Source: Drosophila miranda
Lineage: Eukaryota > Arthropoda > Insecta > Diptera > Drosophilidae
Direction: 5' to 3'
Assembly: GCF_003369915.1 (NCBI RefSeq)
Contig: NC_046674.1
Span: forward strand, 3,658,001-3,722,000
DNA: 64,000 nt
Shown here: piece after piece, positions 1 through 10,800 of the stretch
Numbering within the stretch: the stretch's first letter is position 1
How the letters are laid out: each line of letters begins with the position of its first letter
Position numbers and translations under genes: made by a program
Notes under the pieces: model-generated
The model's input: the letters and a program-made list of their open reading frames with translations, nothing else
The model's database searches: none
What the model was told of the DNA's origin: nothing

Positions 1-967
1 GATATAGGAGGAGTGGAGCCCTGGAGGTGGATCTTGCCAGTGGCGGAGGAAGACGTGGCGCATGCGCATGCGCAGAGGGGCGGGGTAGGCGTGGTAGGCG
101 GGGCGTCGCTTGTCGTGTGCGTGATGCGCATGAGCGAAGCGTCATTGCGCCTTAAATGGGATCAGAGCAGAGCAGAGCAGGCGGCGACGGCGACGGCGAC
201 GGCGGCGCACAACTTGCAACATAACTGACAAACGAGAGGCACACACAAAGAGAGGCAAAGGAGTGAACGAGAGGGGGTGGGGGGCAATTGTTGTTGAAAT
301 TTTTGCAACATTTCTTATTGTTGTTGTCGCATTTGTCGGCTGTGCAACGATGCGTTGATTAAGGTTGCGGGGTTGGGGGCGTTGATGGACTAGGGGGGGA
401 GGGGTGGTCGAGGCGTAGAGGGGTCATTCCTCCTCCTGTTGTGCTGTTCTGTTTGCCATTTTTGGGCAACTGCAACATGGGGCAACTTTTGGGGTTGCCT
501 CGCACACTCAACATTCAACGTGCAACATGCAACATTCAACAGAGACAGAGCCAGAGCCATAACTCTTTTCGTCCAAAGGCCAGGCCCTCGATTCCCTTCG
601 TTTTTGCGTCTGTGTGGATTTCCTTTTGTGAATTATTGAAATTGTTTCTGCGATTGATCTCTGAACGGAGTTGCAGTTGCATGCTTGCAGCGTGGCAGCT
701 TCTGTTTACTGCAGGGAGTCGGCGCAGGGTCAGGCCTCCTCTGACGCTGTCTGACGTCTGACGTCTGACATTTGCCGGCAATCAATCAATCAAAGAAATA
801 GTCAAGAGATATCGTCAAGAGTCCGTCGTAGAGGGACATCAGAGAGGCATATTTATGACAGTCACGAGAGGAAAGAAAGAGCGAGAGCGCACCTTTTCTC
901 ATAGGGAAAATTTTTACACGGGAATGGAGATAAAGATTGAAGCTTTTACTTATCTTTTGTGAATACT

Positions 968-1180
968 ACTCTTAAGGGTACTTCAATATAGATAGATAGA
1001 TGGATAGATACATGGATATATAAACAGATACATAGCTAGAATGATATAGATACAGATAGATAAAGATATACAAAGATACACAGATATCTAGTTAGAAAGA
1101 TACAAATACTTGTTACATAGATCGCTAGATAAACGCTTAGAAAGATGCATAGATAGATGGATAAATAATATATCGAAATA
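968..1180. repeat. Degenerate GATA-type tetranucleotide tract
   Basis: Imperfect runs of GATA and near variants (GATAGATAGATGG, CATAGCTAGA, AGATACA) extend for about 200 bp. The spacing is irregular, which suggests an old decayed microsatellite. Confidence 0.7.
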
Positions 1181-1399
1181 TACATCTCTTTTCATATAAA
1201 TCTTTCAAAAGACACTATCAAATCCACATGAAAATACCCCAAAATAAACAAATAACAAATGCCTTGGATCTCTGGCGCACAACTGCGGATCAGATTTCAT
1301 TCGCCACAAGCCACAGCCACAGTCACAGTCACAGCCACAAAATTATGGTCCCCTGATCCAAACCAAAGTCAATGCCAAAACAGAATAAAAATATATTAC

Positions 1400-1572
1400 A
1401 AGTGGAGGAGGAGGAGGGGGAGCAGGGGGGGAGGAGTGTGGTAGGAGAAGGAGGAGCAGGAGCAGGGGGGAGGAGTGTGGCAGGAGGAGTGTGGCTGAAG
1501 GAGGAGGAGGATGGGGAGCAGGGGGGAGGAGTGTGGCAGGAGGAGGAGGAGCAGGGAGGAGTGTGGCTGAAA
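1400..1572 (+). repeat. G/GA-rich minisatellite
   Basis: A purine-rich block built from repeats of roughly 28-45 bp sharing GAGCAGGGGGGAGGAGTGTGG, GTGTGGCAGGAGGA and GTGTGGCTGAAGGAGG. The top strand carries several GGGGGG runs separated by short GA-rich loops, so it has G-quadruplex potential. Frames read through it on either strand are artefacts of its composition. Confidence 0.75.
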
Positions 1573-3591
1573 GGAGATTCTTTCTTCATATCACAAAAAC
1601 AAATGTCGGTCGGAATTTTGCGCCGACTTAAAATAACACATCAAAACGTTTCGTTTCCCCTCAAGATTCCCTTCTTCCCTTCCCCTTTGCGGCCCCCCCC
1701 GAAAAAGTCCCCAGGGAATTCGAGGGATCCGCTGTAATGTCAACAGAAAATGGGGACAAATGGGCAACGCAAAAAACAAGCGAGAATCGAGTAACGAGAA
1801 ACGAGAATCGAGAGGATGAAAGGAAATCAAAAAAATGAAAAATGAACAAGAAATTGAGGCACAAACTGCAGCAATCAGAGCCACAAAACTGAGCCACAAA
1901 CTGCTGCAATCAGAGCCGCAAATAGTGGCAGGGGGGAGGGGTTGAAATCTGGAGAAAAAAAAGAGAAGCGAGATCCCAAAAGAAATGGAATGACACTTAA
2001 GGCACCTCCCCCTCCTCCACTTGATTCCACATAAAACAAAAACAAAACGACTGAAGAAAAAGCAAAGAGAAAGAGAAAGAGGACAAAAAATAAAGAGGTT
2101 GCCCCGCGAGCAGTGAAACAATGAGAATGGTGGCCCATTATGACAAATTTTCAAATGAAATGCTGTCTTAATGCTCGAAGGAATGGTATGGTAGTGCCCC
2201 AAGACTCCACTTGAAAGCCGTCCTCCATCCAATCCACAATCAACGTCATCATTAGCACCCGAGAAACGTGGGATTCCCGTGCTTCATCTGCAGCAGCATC
2301 CACTCCACCTCCCAACTCCAACTCCAGCGCCTCCTCCACCACGAGAGAGAGCTTCGATTGGAGCTCCAGTTCCCTTCACCTCCTTCTCGATGGTAGCCCC
2401 AACCTCCACCTCCTTCCAGAGCAGAGCTTTGGTTCCGAGCACTGGACCAACAACAATTATTTGCGACATTCTCCTCTGAGAGAAGTTTGACCTTAAAATT
2501 TGAGATATTCTGTAAACAGTAATTTCCTACAAAAAAGGATATTTAAAAGTTTTTAAGTATCAAAAAATATATCTAGAATAAGAAGTCTGAAAAATTAGAA
2601 GTGAAATCTATTGAAATTTCATAGGTTTCGGGAAGAGCACATCCAAAATTTTATATATTTTTCATAAATTCCCATTTTATAATTGAAAACTTTAAAGAAC
2701 AGTCTCCTCCCCTTCAAAAGATGTATTTACAGACATTTCTATGGCATTCAAAGACCATTTATCATAATGGTGCAGGGTTTTTTGCATTTGGCAAACGACA
2801 AGCATTCGACCCTTAAATATGGCCATGGCTCTTGAGGGTTTTCTTCACCCTAGAAACAATGGAACTTCCCCGTTTGCCATTATAGACACAAAAAACCATT
2901 AGAACCAACAAATTATAGACCAAAAAAAGTATTAACAACATCAGAATATTGCAGATAGATAAATATATCCGGGGGGATATGGAGATGAGTGGAGTGGACT
3001 CTCTATCTATGGAGATAACTTGGGCGGTGGGCGGTGGGCAGTGGGAGGTGGTAGAAGAGAAGTAATTTTCGTAGGCAATAAATTTATTTACAATTCACGC
3101 ACGACAGCACCACACGCTGCCCGGGGCTCCCTCCCTCTCGCTCTACCACCACTCTACTGCCATCTCTTTCTAATTTGCATATTCATGGAACTTGATATGG
3201 GGTCCACACACCCCACCCTCCCCCCTGTAGAGCCCATAGCCCCCCCATCTAGGTATTCCCTCGTTTGGAAAATTTGAATTCAAATTTGAATTTTTATACG
3301 TTTTTTTTTTGCAAGCAGAAAGGAAAGGAAGAAGGAATAAAGAAGAGGAGAATGAAGTGCAAAGAAAGAGGAGCAAAAAAAAAAAGAGCAGTGGGAAGAG
3401 AGAGCGACAGAGGAAGGGGAATGGGAATGGGAAGACGTAACTGGAAACCGAAGAGAGTCAGAGCCAGAGCCAGAGCCAGAGCACGTGCTATGTTGCTCGT
3501 GTTACCTCGTAATGACGTCATTAGGTGGGAACAGCTTTACTGCCAGCAAAAAGTGTAGCTATCCCCCTTCCCCTTCGCCTTCCCACTCCCT

Positions 3592-3618
3592 CCCTCTCTC
3601 TCTCTCTCTCTCTCCCTC
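3592..3618. repeat. (TC)n microsatellite
   Basis: A nearly perfect CT dinucleotide tract inside a longer pyrimidine-rich stretch. Confidence 0.85.
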
Positions 3619-4249
3619 TCTTTCCTCTTAAGCCCTACAACGATCATTAATCCGCGACCGAAACGATGCCGATCTTTGACATTTTTTATACATTGCCAAC
3701 AATTTTCCCCCAAAAGCAATTTCTTCCTAATGGAAAACTACTCTTCTTTGCTCCCTCTCTCCCACTCTCTCTTATTTTCGATCAGATTTGGGTCTAAAAT
3801 AGAGGGGTGGGGAAGGGGGTGGCAGAAGTTATTGGCCAGGCCAATACTCGTAGATGCAAAGATTAGTTGCAGAGAAAAAAAAACATTGTTAATGGCTATT
3901 TTTTTTTAGTTAAAATAAATTTCATCCCAAAAGAGAAAGAGAGTGGCAGGGGGATGAGCGGGGTGGGGGCGGCGGCGAAGGGGAGTGGCAGGCAGACTTA
4001 GAAGAAGATCAAGAAAAGTCGTGAAAACTGTTTTTGCGGGATAATTGCTGATCGGCGGACGAGGAGGATCTTTCTAGAGAGAGAGAGAGGAGGAGGAGGA
4101 AGAGCCATAGAGACAGGGAAAAGAGTATGTTAGAGCGGTGCAGCAGAGAGAGACAGAGGCGGAGCTCCGACGAAAAGTCGGAAATTGTTTGACCCACAAT
4201 CTGAACTTTGGGAAATTGTATCTCGAATCTAGGCTAAATGGCTTGAAAG

Positions 4250-6922
4250 GTGGCTTTTGAATGCCGATCTCTGGCTGGAATACTCCCATTGATTGCAGTT
4301 AAATCTGTTTTCTCATCTGAGTTATTCCCATTCAATAACATTCATGGAATTGAATTTGTTGCAGTCAAAGTTCGTGTTGGCTCCGCATTTTTCTATTTAA
4401 CCTGCTCTTACATTCCTCCCAGGTCTGATGCTGAGCTTTACTTACACCACCTTTCAGCAATTAATAATGTTGTTTCTACATTAGGGTGCAATGATCGAAT
4501 TATTGTCATGGGGGACTTTAACCTCCCATTTCTTTCTTGGCTGCCTTGTAATGACGCTAACCTGTTGTTTCCCAATTGCCATAATGACTTTATCAATGGG
4601 CTAACGGATATTTCCCTTGTCCAAATTAATGCCGTTAAAAACATTAGGGACAGACTTCTTGACCTCGTTTTTGTTAACGATGGTTCTCTTACTACTGTAT
4701 CTAGAGCAAGCCCAATATCTCTCCCTGAAGATCCTTACCATCCAACTTTGTTGATATCACTGGAGTGTACACAATCTGGAGGTGCTGACAGTTCCATGGC
4801 TCCTTGTCACATAAAGTGTTTTCGCAAAACAAACTTTATTGATTTAGATCTACATCTCTCGCGTGTTGATTGGTCGTTTCTTTATTCATTACCGAACATA
4901 GATGCAACTGTTAACTCGTTTTATAGTTCTATTTACTCCGCCCTTAATACGTTTGTTCCAGATATCACTGTACCTGTATCGTCCAAGCCTCCCTGGTTCT
5001 CCAAGTATTTGTCATACTTAAAAAATAATAAATCCCGGCTCTATAAAAAGTACCAGAAGTCGGGCTCCACGTTGGCCTTAGCTCTATACTCCTCCGCTCG
5101 CTCTCTGTTCCTTGCCGTCAATAGTCAGTGTTATAATCATTACCTTTCACAATGTAGTAGTAATTTTCGTAGTGATCCTAAAAAATTCTATTCGTTCGTT
5201 AATTCTAAGCGCAAGTCAAACGTTTTTCCTCCGTCCCTTCATTACCAGAACAAAACAGAAGCTTCTGCTGTTGGTATTGCAAATTTATTCGCTAACTTTT
5301 TCCAAACAACGTACTCGTCTCATATTTACAACGCATCCACTCCGTATCCGTACCAGCTACCTCAAGCTAACAGTATTTTTCTGCCCTTTTTCGAGGAAAG
5401 CGTTGTTCTTGAAGGTTTGTCATCTATGGACATATCGTTTTCTGCGGGTCCAGATAAGGTACCAAGTTGCATCTTAAAACACTGTGCCCAGTCCCTTTGC
5501 AAGCCCTTGACCTTTCTCTTCAACCTCTCCTTGGAACAGTCTTGTCTCCCAGTAATTTGGAATGAGTCCTACATCATTCCGCTTCACAAAAAAGGTTCAA
5601 GATCAAACATTGAAAACTATCGTGGTATCGCAAAGCTTTCCGCCATCCCGAAGCTTCTTGAGTTCCTGGTCACCCGGCAACTGCAACATCTTTGTTGCAG
5701 CTTGATATCTCCGTCGCAACACGGTTTTTTCAGACATCGTTCAACATCGACTAACCTTCTTGAGTTTTCTAACCTAATCCACCGTGGTTTTCAAATTGGT
5801 TTGCAGACGGATGTAGTTTTTACGGACTTCAGCAAGGCATTCGATTCTGTGAACCATGCTCTGCTTATTCAAAAGCTCTCCTTATTAGGGTTCCCAACGA
5901 ATCTTCTAGATTGGATTTTGTCCTATCTCTCTAACCGTACTCAACGTGTTTTGTTTTCTAACGTGTTGTCAAATACTGTTAATGTTACTTCAGGTGTGCC
6001 ACAGGGAAGTCATCTGGGCCCGCTTCTGTTTATTTTATTTGTGAACGACCTTCCTCAAGTTATAACATACTCTACTACACTAATGTATGCTGATGATGTC
6101 AAAATCTGTCTTTCTTACTCTGATTGGTATTTGCACACACGCCTTCAACTTGATCTAAGTGAACTACTATTGTGGTGTTCAACTAATCTTCTTTTTCTGA
6201 ACCTTTCCAAATGCAAACTTATGACATTTTACCGTCGCGCTCCTCATTTTGTCTCATATGTTCTAGGAAATCATGTCCTTGAGCGAATTTCGAGTTCAAA
6301 TGACCTCGGAGTCCTTTTTGATCATAAGATGTGTTTCAACACCCATATAGCTGCAACTGTAAATAAAGCTAAGGGTGTTTTAGCGTTCATCAAGCGTTGG
6401 TCCAAGGAGTTTGACGACCCGTACGTTACGAAACAACTGTACATCTCGTTAGTACGTCCTATATTGGAGTATTGTTCTTGTGTGTGGAGCCCGCAGTATA
6501 AAGAGCAGCAGGCTGTTATTGAATCCGTGCAAAAGCAATTTTTAATTTTTGCCCTTCGGAACTTTAACTGGGACTCGGGTAGAATCTTGCCACCCTACCG
6601 GTCTAGGCTAAATCTTATTGACCTGCCGTCGTTGCACCATCGCAGAATATGCAATGGCGTAATGTTCGTGCACAAGCTCCTTCTTGGGACTGTTGACTCC
6701 CAAACTCTCTTGGGTCAGATTGACTTGGCCGTTCCATCCAGACCTACCCGTACTTTTAGGCCTATCCGTCTACCCATATGTAGGTCTAATTATGCTGATC
6801 ATGAACCTTTTAGGGTTTTATGCCATAATTATAACTCCCTCTGTCTAACCCTATCCCCTGAACTGTCTCTTAAACTAATTGCATGCAATATTTATAATCA
6901 TTTAAATTTAGCTAACTTTTAA
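4250..6922 (+). CDS. LINE endonuclease/reverse transcriptase (ORF2-like), 5'-partial
   Basis: An uninterrupted 890-codon frame with no ATG at its start, consistent with 5' truncation. The C-terminal part of the endonuclease is visible: a SYIPP segment near residue 45 and GDFNLP at about 88-93, where the Asp/Asn are active-site residues of the APE fold. The reverse transcriptase fingers/palm region includes TDFSKAFDSVNH, then GVPQGSHLGPLLFILF and the catalytic YADD at about residues 613-616. A thumb/connector region follows with SLVRPILEYCSCVWSP. No frameshift or stop is visible, so the insertion is probably young, but lacking its 5' part it cannot be autonomous. Codon use is AT-leaning compared with the nearby GC-rich host exons such as Dab. 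It is not a host gene. Confidence 0.9.
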   Translation: MAFECRSLAGILPLIAVKSVFSSELFPFNNIHGIEFVAVKVRVGSAFFYLTCSYIPPRSDAELYLHHLSAINNVVSTLGCNDRIIVMGDFNLPFLSWLPCNDANLLFPNCHNDFINGLTDISLVQINAVKNIRDRLLDLVFVNDGSLTTVSRASPISLPEDPYHPTLLISLECTQSGGADSSMAPCHIKCFRKTNFIDLDLHLSRVDWSFLYSLPNIDATVNSFYSSIYSALNTFVPDITVPVSSKPPWFSKYLSYLKNNKSRLYKKYQKSGSTLALALYSSARSLFLAVNSQCYNHYLSQCSSNFRSDPKKFYSFVNSKRKSNVFPPSLHYQNKTEASAVGIANLFANFFQTTYSSHIYNASTPYPYQLPQANSIFLPFFEESVVLEGLSSMDISFSAGPDKVPSCILKHCAQSLCKPLTFLFNLSLEQSCLPVIWNESYIIPLHKKGSRSNIENYRGIAKLSAIPKLLEFLVTRQLQHLCCSLISPSQHGFFRHRSTSTNLLEFSNLIHRGFQIGLQTDVVFTDFSKAFDSVNHALLIQKLSLLGFPTNLLDWILSYLSNRTQRVLFSNVLSNTVNVTSGVPQGSHLGPLLFILFVNDLPQVITYSTTLMYADDVKICLSYSDWYLHTRLQLDLSELLLWCSTNLLFLNLSKCKLMTFYRRAPHFVSYVLGNHVLERISSSNDLGVLFDHKMCFNTHIAATVNKAKGVLAFIKRWSKEFDDPYVTKQLYISLVRPILEYCSCVWSPQYKEQQAVIESVQKQFLIFALRNFNWDSGRILPPYRSRLNLIDLPSLHHRRICNGVMFVHKLLLGTVDSQTLLGQIDLAVPSRPTRTFRPIRLPICRSNYADHEPFRVLCHNYNSLCLTLSPELSLKLIACNIYNHLNLANF

Positions 6923-7012
6923 CTTATCTTTTTCTGCCTTTAGTAACTAAGTACCATTATTAACAGATAATTTGTTAATTTAATAAATAAATAAATAAAT
7001 AATAAATAAAAA
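4255..7012 (+). mobile_element. 5'-truncated non-LTR retrotransposon (LINE), APE type
   Basis: The body encodes an apurinic-type endonuclease remnant followed by a reverse transcriptase. It ends in a (TAAA)n/(TAA)n tail at about 6981-7012, about 60 bp after the stop codon. There are no LTRs. The 5' edge falls inside the endonuclease domain: the first ORF and the N-terminal endonuclease motifs are missing, as expected of incomplete target-primed reverse transcription. I could not find a clear target-site duplication, so the left edge is uncertain by about 30 bp. The reverse transcriptase style and the tail suggest the CR1/jockey group, but the clade is not certain. Confidence 0.88.
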
Positions 7013-7819
7013 AGGGTAATCGAATTTCGAATAGAAAATGTCCCACAAATAGTGGAAGAATGAACCTCCTCCTCCTTCTGTCTATTCAAGTACTTGATAA
7101 ATATTTGTTTTCTGCAGAAATTAAAGCATTTCAGATGCCTGCGCAGAGACACAGAGAAACGAAGGGGCAACGTGGAAAATATCACAAGGGAGACGCCAAG
7201 GCAGCCGCCTCCTACTGCTCCTCCCAACGCCCCAGTCGGAGAATGCGCGATACAAGGTCCTGCGGTCATGGCCATATTCATGGCCGTTCGATCTCCGGCA
7301 GCTGGCATCTAGCATTTCAATTACAAGAGCTGTGTGTGTGCGGAGGATGGATTCCCTCCCTCTGAGCTTCGATTCGGGGGGGATAGACCCATAAAGAAGG
7401 TGCTGATAATATTTATATCACGTACTTCGGCAGAATGCAATTAAATTGCACATTTTCCACACAGAGGAAACCAGAGAGAACTGCGAGAACAATGAACAAT
7501 CTTCATAGATTTCCACGCTTGCCACTCTGGCCAGTCTGCCACGCTGCCACTCTGTGGCACGTTTCCTACATAAACCATAAGCATCCAAAGCAGCAGCACC
7601 AGCAAGAGCAGAAGTACTCGTGGAAGATGATGATAATGATGATGATGGTGCAGCTGCCCAACTCCTAACTCTTGCTCCTTCTTTGACTCTTCTTATACCC
7701 CATCTCCCCCCCCCCCGCCCCCCTTCCCATTTTTTCACAGTTTTCTAAAGTAAGAAAAATTATCTTGAGACCAGAAAAAGCAGCCAAACGGTAAACGCGA
7801 TGACTGCCTGCTCCTCCAC

Positions 7820-7823
<4 letters not shown>

Positions 7824-7853
<30 letters not shown>
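7824..7853. repeat. (GA)n microsatellite
   Basis: A dinucleotide GA tract of about 15 units, extended by GGGAGAGA. Confidence 0.9.
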
Positions 7854-7860
<7 letters not shown>

Positions 7861-10800
7861 ACGCGAGTAACAAGTGCAACGTGGCACAATTTTCGAAAGC
7901 TCCGCTCCACTCACGATTTTCACCCCGAGGAGCCACAGGCAAAAATCCAAGCCAAGCCGCGAGCCAAAACACACACAGATTTTGCATACCCTGGAAAATG
8001 GGATGGGTTGCGAAACTCTGAGGCAGAAGGCATAGAATTGTCGATCGATTTGCTGGGATGATACCCAGGGTACCCCATCCGTTCGGAGTTTCAATAGAAA
8101 TCTATGGAACTTTTCAAAATTCCATCCACTGGGTATCGTCCAAGTCCATACATCTGGAGCATCACCCGCGATAGCTCTTCTTTTCTCTTGTGCAACTTTT
8201 TAATGGAGGATTATACTCAGGAAAAAAACAGTTGCAACAGTTGCGTCCATCCACTGGGGGAAGCGGGGGGTCCCAGGGAGGTGGGGCCTTAACTTGGTTT
8301 TCTTTTTGCAGTTCTCTGGTGTTGTTGTTGCTTTTTGTTTTTGTCAACATAAAAGTTTTCCCCCGAATGAAGCGCAGGGATCTCTGGCCCGAGAGGAGAA
8401 GCGAAAGGAGTAATGGCTGGGGGGGCTACGATGGAGTAGGATAAGGAGGAAGAGCAGCAGCAGCAGCAGCAGCAGAGGAAATCACAGCAGGCGGCAGGCG
8501 GCAGGCGGCGGGTGCCGCAACAGTTCAATGAACTCCCGCGAAAAGCTGAAAAATGGTTCAGTTTTGTTCTCTTTTCTGTGTTGTGTTTTTCTTCTTTTTT
8601 CTTTTTTTTTTTTGCGTCCCAGGTAATGATGATGTTGCCAACGCAACGCCAGGAAACCAGGGAACCAGGGACTCCAGGTCTCCTCCTCTCGTGTGAAAGG
8701 AAGGAAACGAGGCCAGAGACAGCACAGGGAAACAGAGAGAGAGAGACACAGACACCAAAGGAGGCCAAGAGAACCGAACAGAACACAAAAGCCAAAGAAC
8801 GAAAGCAGGAAACGTTGCACAATGGAACATGGAACCACACGAGGGGATATGATATGGTATAGGTATAGGTATAGGATGTGTGATGGGATTCGATGGGAGG
8901 GGCATGCTACAAATGGGAGATTGGAATTGGTAAGAGGAGCAGGAGCCGCATCGGCTACAGGAAGAACTGTCTTAATCCCACAATCAAAAGAGTGGAGACG
9001 CTTCCTCCAGGCAGCAGCAGCAGCAGCAGGAGATATACAGATCGATGGAATAGAAACAGCAGCAGCAACATTGTGGGGGATCGCTGCAGATCATCATCCA
9101 GCAACAGCAACAGCAGCAGCAGCAGCTACCGCAGATGCAACAGCAACATCAGCAGATGCAACTTCAGAAGCAGTCCCCCATTTCAAGGAGACTCTCATTC
9201 TACTGCACCTCCACTGCTGCTTCTCCAGCACCTCCTACTCTGGTGAGCTCCTCTCCTGCCATCCCATTTGTGCCTCAACCACCTCTTGGGGTAACTCAAT
9301 GGCGTGTAAAATAGCTGCCGGGCATTGTCCGAGCGTACCAGCGGAAGAAACGAAACGAGACGAGACGGCACTTCTGCTCTGCATATTGTGGATAGAAAGA
9401 TCGACCGTCCCGAAGGCCAGTGATGAGTAACTCTCAGTCACTGTCTATGGGAAATCATTACTGAAGAATGAAATAAGGAAAGAACCTTTATCGAAGAATA
9501 TGTGGAACAAAAGAATGAATCACGTTGAGATTTCATTGAAGCTTTTAACAAAGAAATTTTTTAAAAGAATTTAAAAATTGCGGGTAAATACTCACTGGAG
9601 ATAAACAGAAAGAGTTATACAAAATCAATACTGCTGACATACTATAACAAATACCATAAAAATAAAGAAAATATAAATATACTGGGAGAAAATAACAGAA
9701 AATACTTCTTAAAAATAATTAAATATTCCACAAACTACTGCAAAAATTCTCGAAAAATTATAGACGAAAAATAATGGAAATGCTTTTATAAATACTTTAA
9801 AAATACTTAAGATAACTTGAAAGACTACAACAAAATGGAAGAAAAGTTGACGGAAAAACTACTGCAAAAGTATTAAGAATATACCTTAAATTGAAAAAGC
9901 AAAAATTATCTTACGATTGTATTTCTTCAGAAGTTTCCACATGGAAAATAAGTTTTTCCTATATTTTAGAGACAATGGTAGCTATTGGTACTCTCCCAAA
10001 TAGCATTTTACCGTTAAATACCGTTGCAAATACACAATTTTGGTATTTTTTGTGAAAAAACAAGTATTTTGTGGACACTGACCCAGAGACCACAAATCCA
10101 TCCACTAAAAGTGGTAAAACCGTATGGTATGCAATCCATGACTGAGCGCCCATAGCTGAGCGCCGAATATCAATGAAATAGTCACTAAGCATCTAAAAGA
10201 ACTATCTTTGAATAGAAGTCCCAAAACGAAGTAGAAACTTTACAGATGATTGCCCAATTCTAGAGTTCTGTGAAGATCTAAGGCGCATCTCTATTTGCTG
10301 TTCGGGGGATCTCTTGGCTCACCGCCTGCTCCAACTGCAACTGCAAGTCTTTCTCTTTCTCTGCTTGCCCCCAAGTGCATTGGCAATTGAGTTGATCGAG
10401 TGGACTGAACCCAATGTTGCATGTGGCAGAAATCAGTAGCAGGCGGAGAAGAGGCAAATGCAGCTGCAGCTGCTGCTGCTGCAGCACCGATCATCAGATA
10501 GAGATGCAGATGATTATGATGATTAGAATGCATAATGATGATTGTATTTGTTGCTTCGGCATCGGCTGTTATTCTGCCTTTGTGCTAAAATTTAATAAGT
10601 GCTAAAATAATCATCGCCTCTCCATTCGCATTATGCAAACTTGTTGCAAGAGTGCCAGCAACAAGGCAATAAGAATCAACAAACTGGAAAGCCCCTTGGA
10701 ATCTTGCCACAAAGATGTGGAACATTGGAACAATTTGAAAGCTCATTACATGGATTTTTCATGTTTTTTTTGTTTGTTTGTTTTGTGATACATAATAAAT

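Larger units (their letters stand above)
1..4249. other. Gene-free stretch, low complexity
   Basis: No open frame here looks like a conserved protein. The sequence holds GGC/GAC-rich DNA (about 178-210), a degenerate GATA tract, a G/GA-rich minisatellite, a CT tract near 3600 and GA-rich runs around 3310-3480 and 4075-4160. Long frames on the minus strand at 1591-2232 are Phe/Ser/Leu-rich translations of GA-rich DNA and are not credible. It could be intergenic or part of a long intron of a gene outside the window. Confidence 0.6.

Noticed and set aside
1591-2232. 213-codon minus-strand frame rich in Phe, Ser and Leu
   Set aside because: It is a translation of GA/AG-rich low-complexity DNA with no motif and overlaps a second frame of similar quality.
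8693-9430. 245-codon Ala/Gln/Arg-rich frame
   Set aside because: It runs through CAG/CAA simple repeats, and overlapping Ser/Asn-rich frames of the same DNA are equally open.
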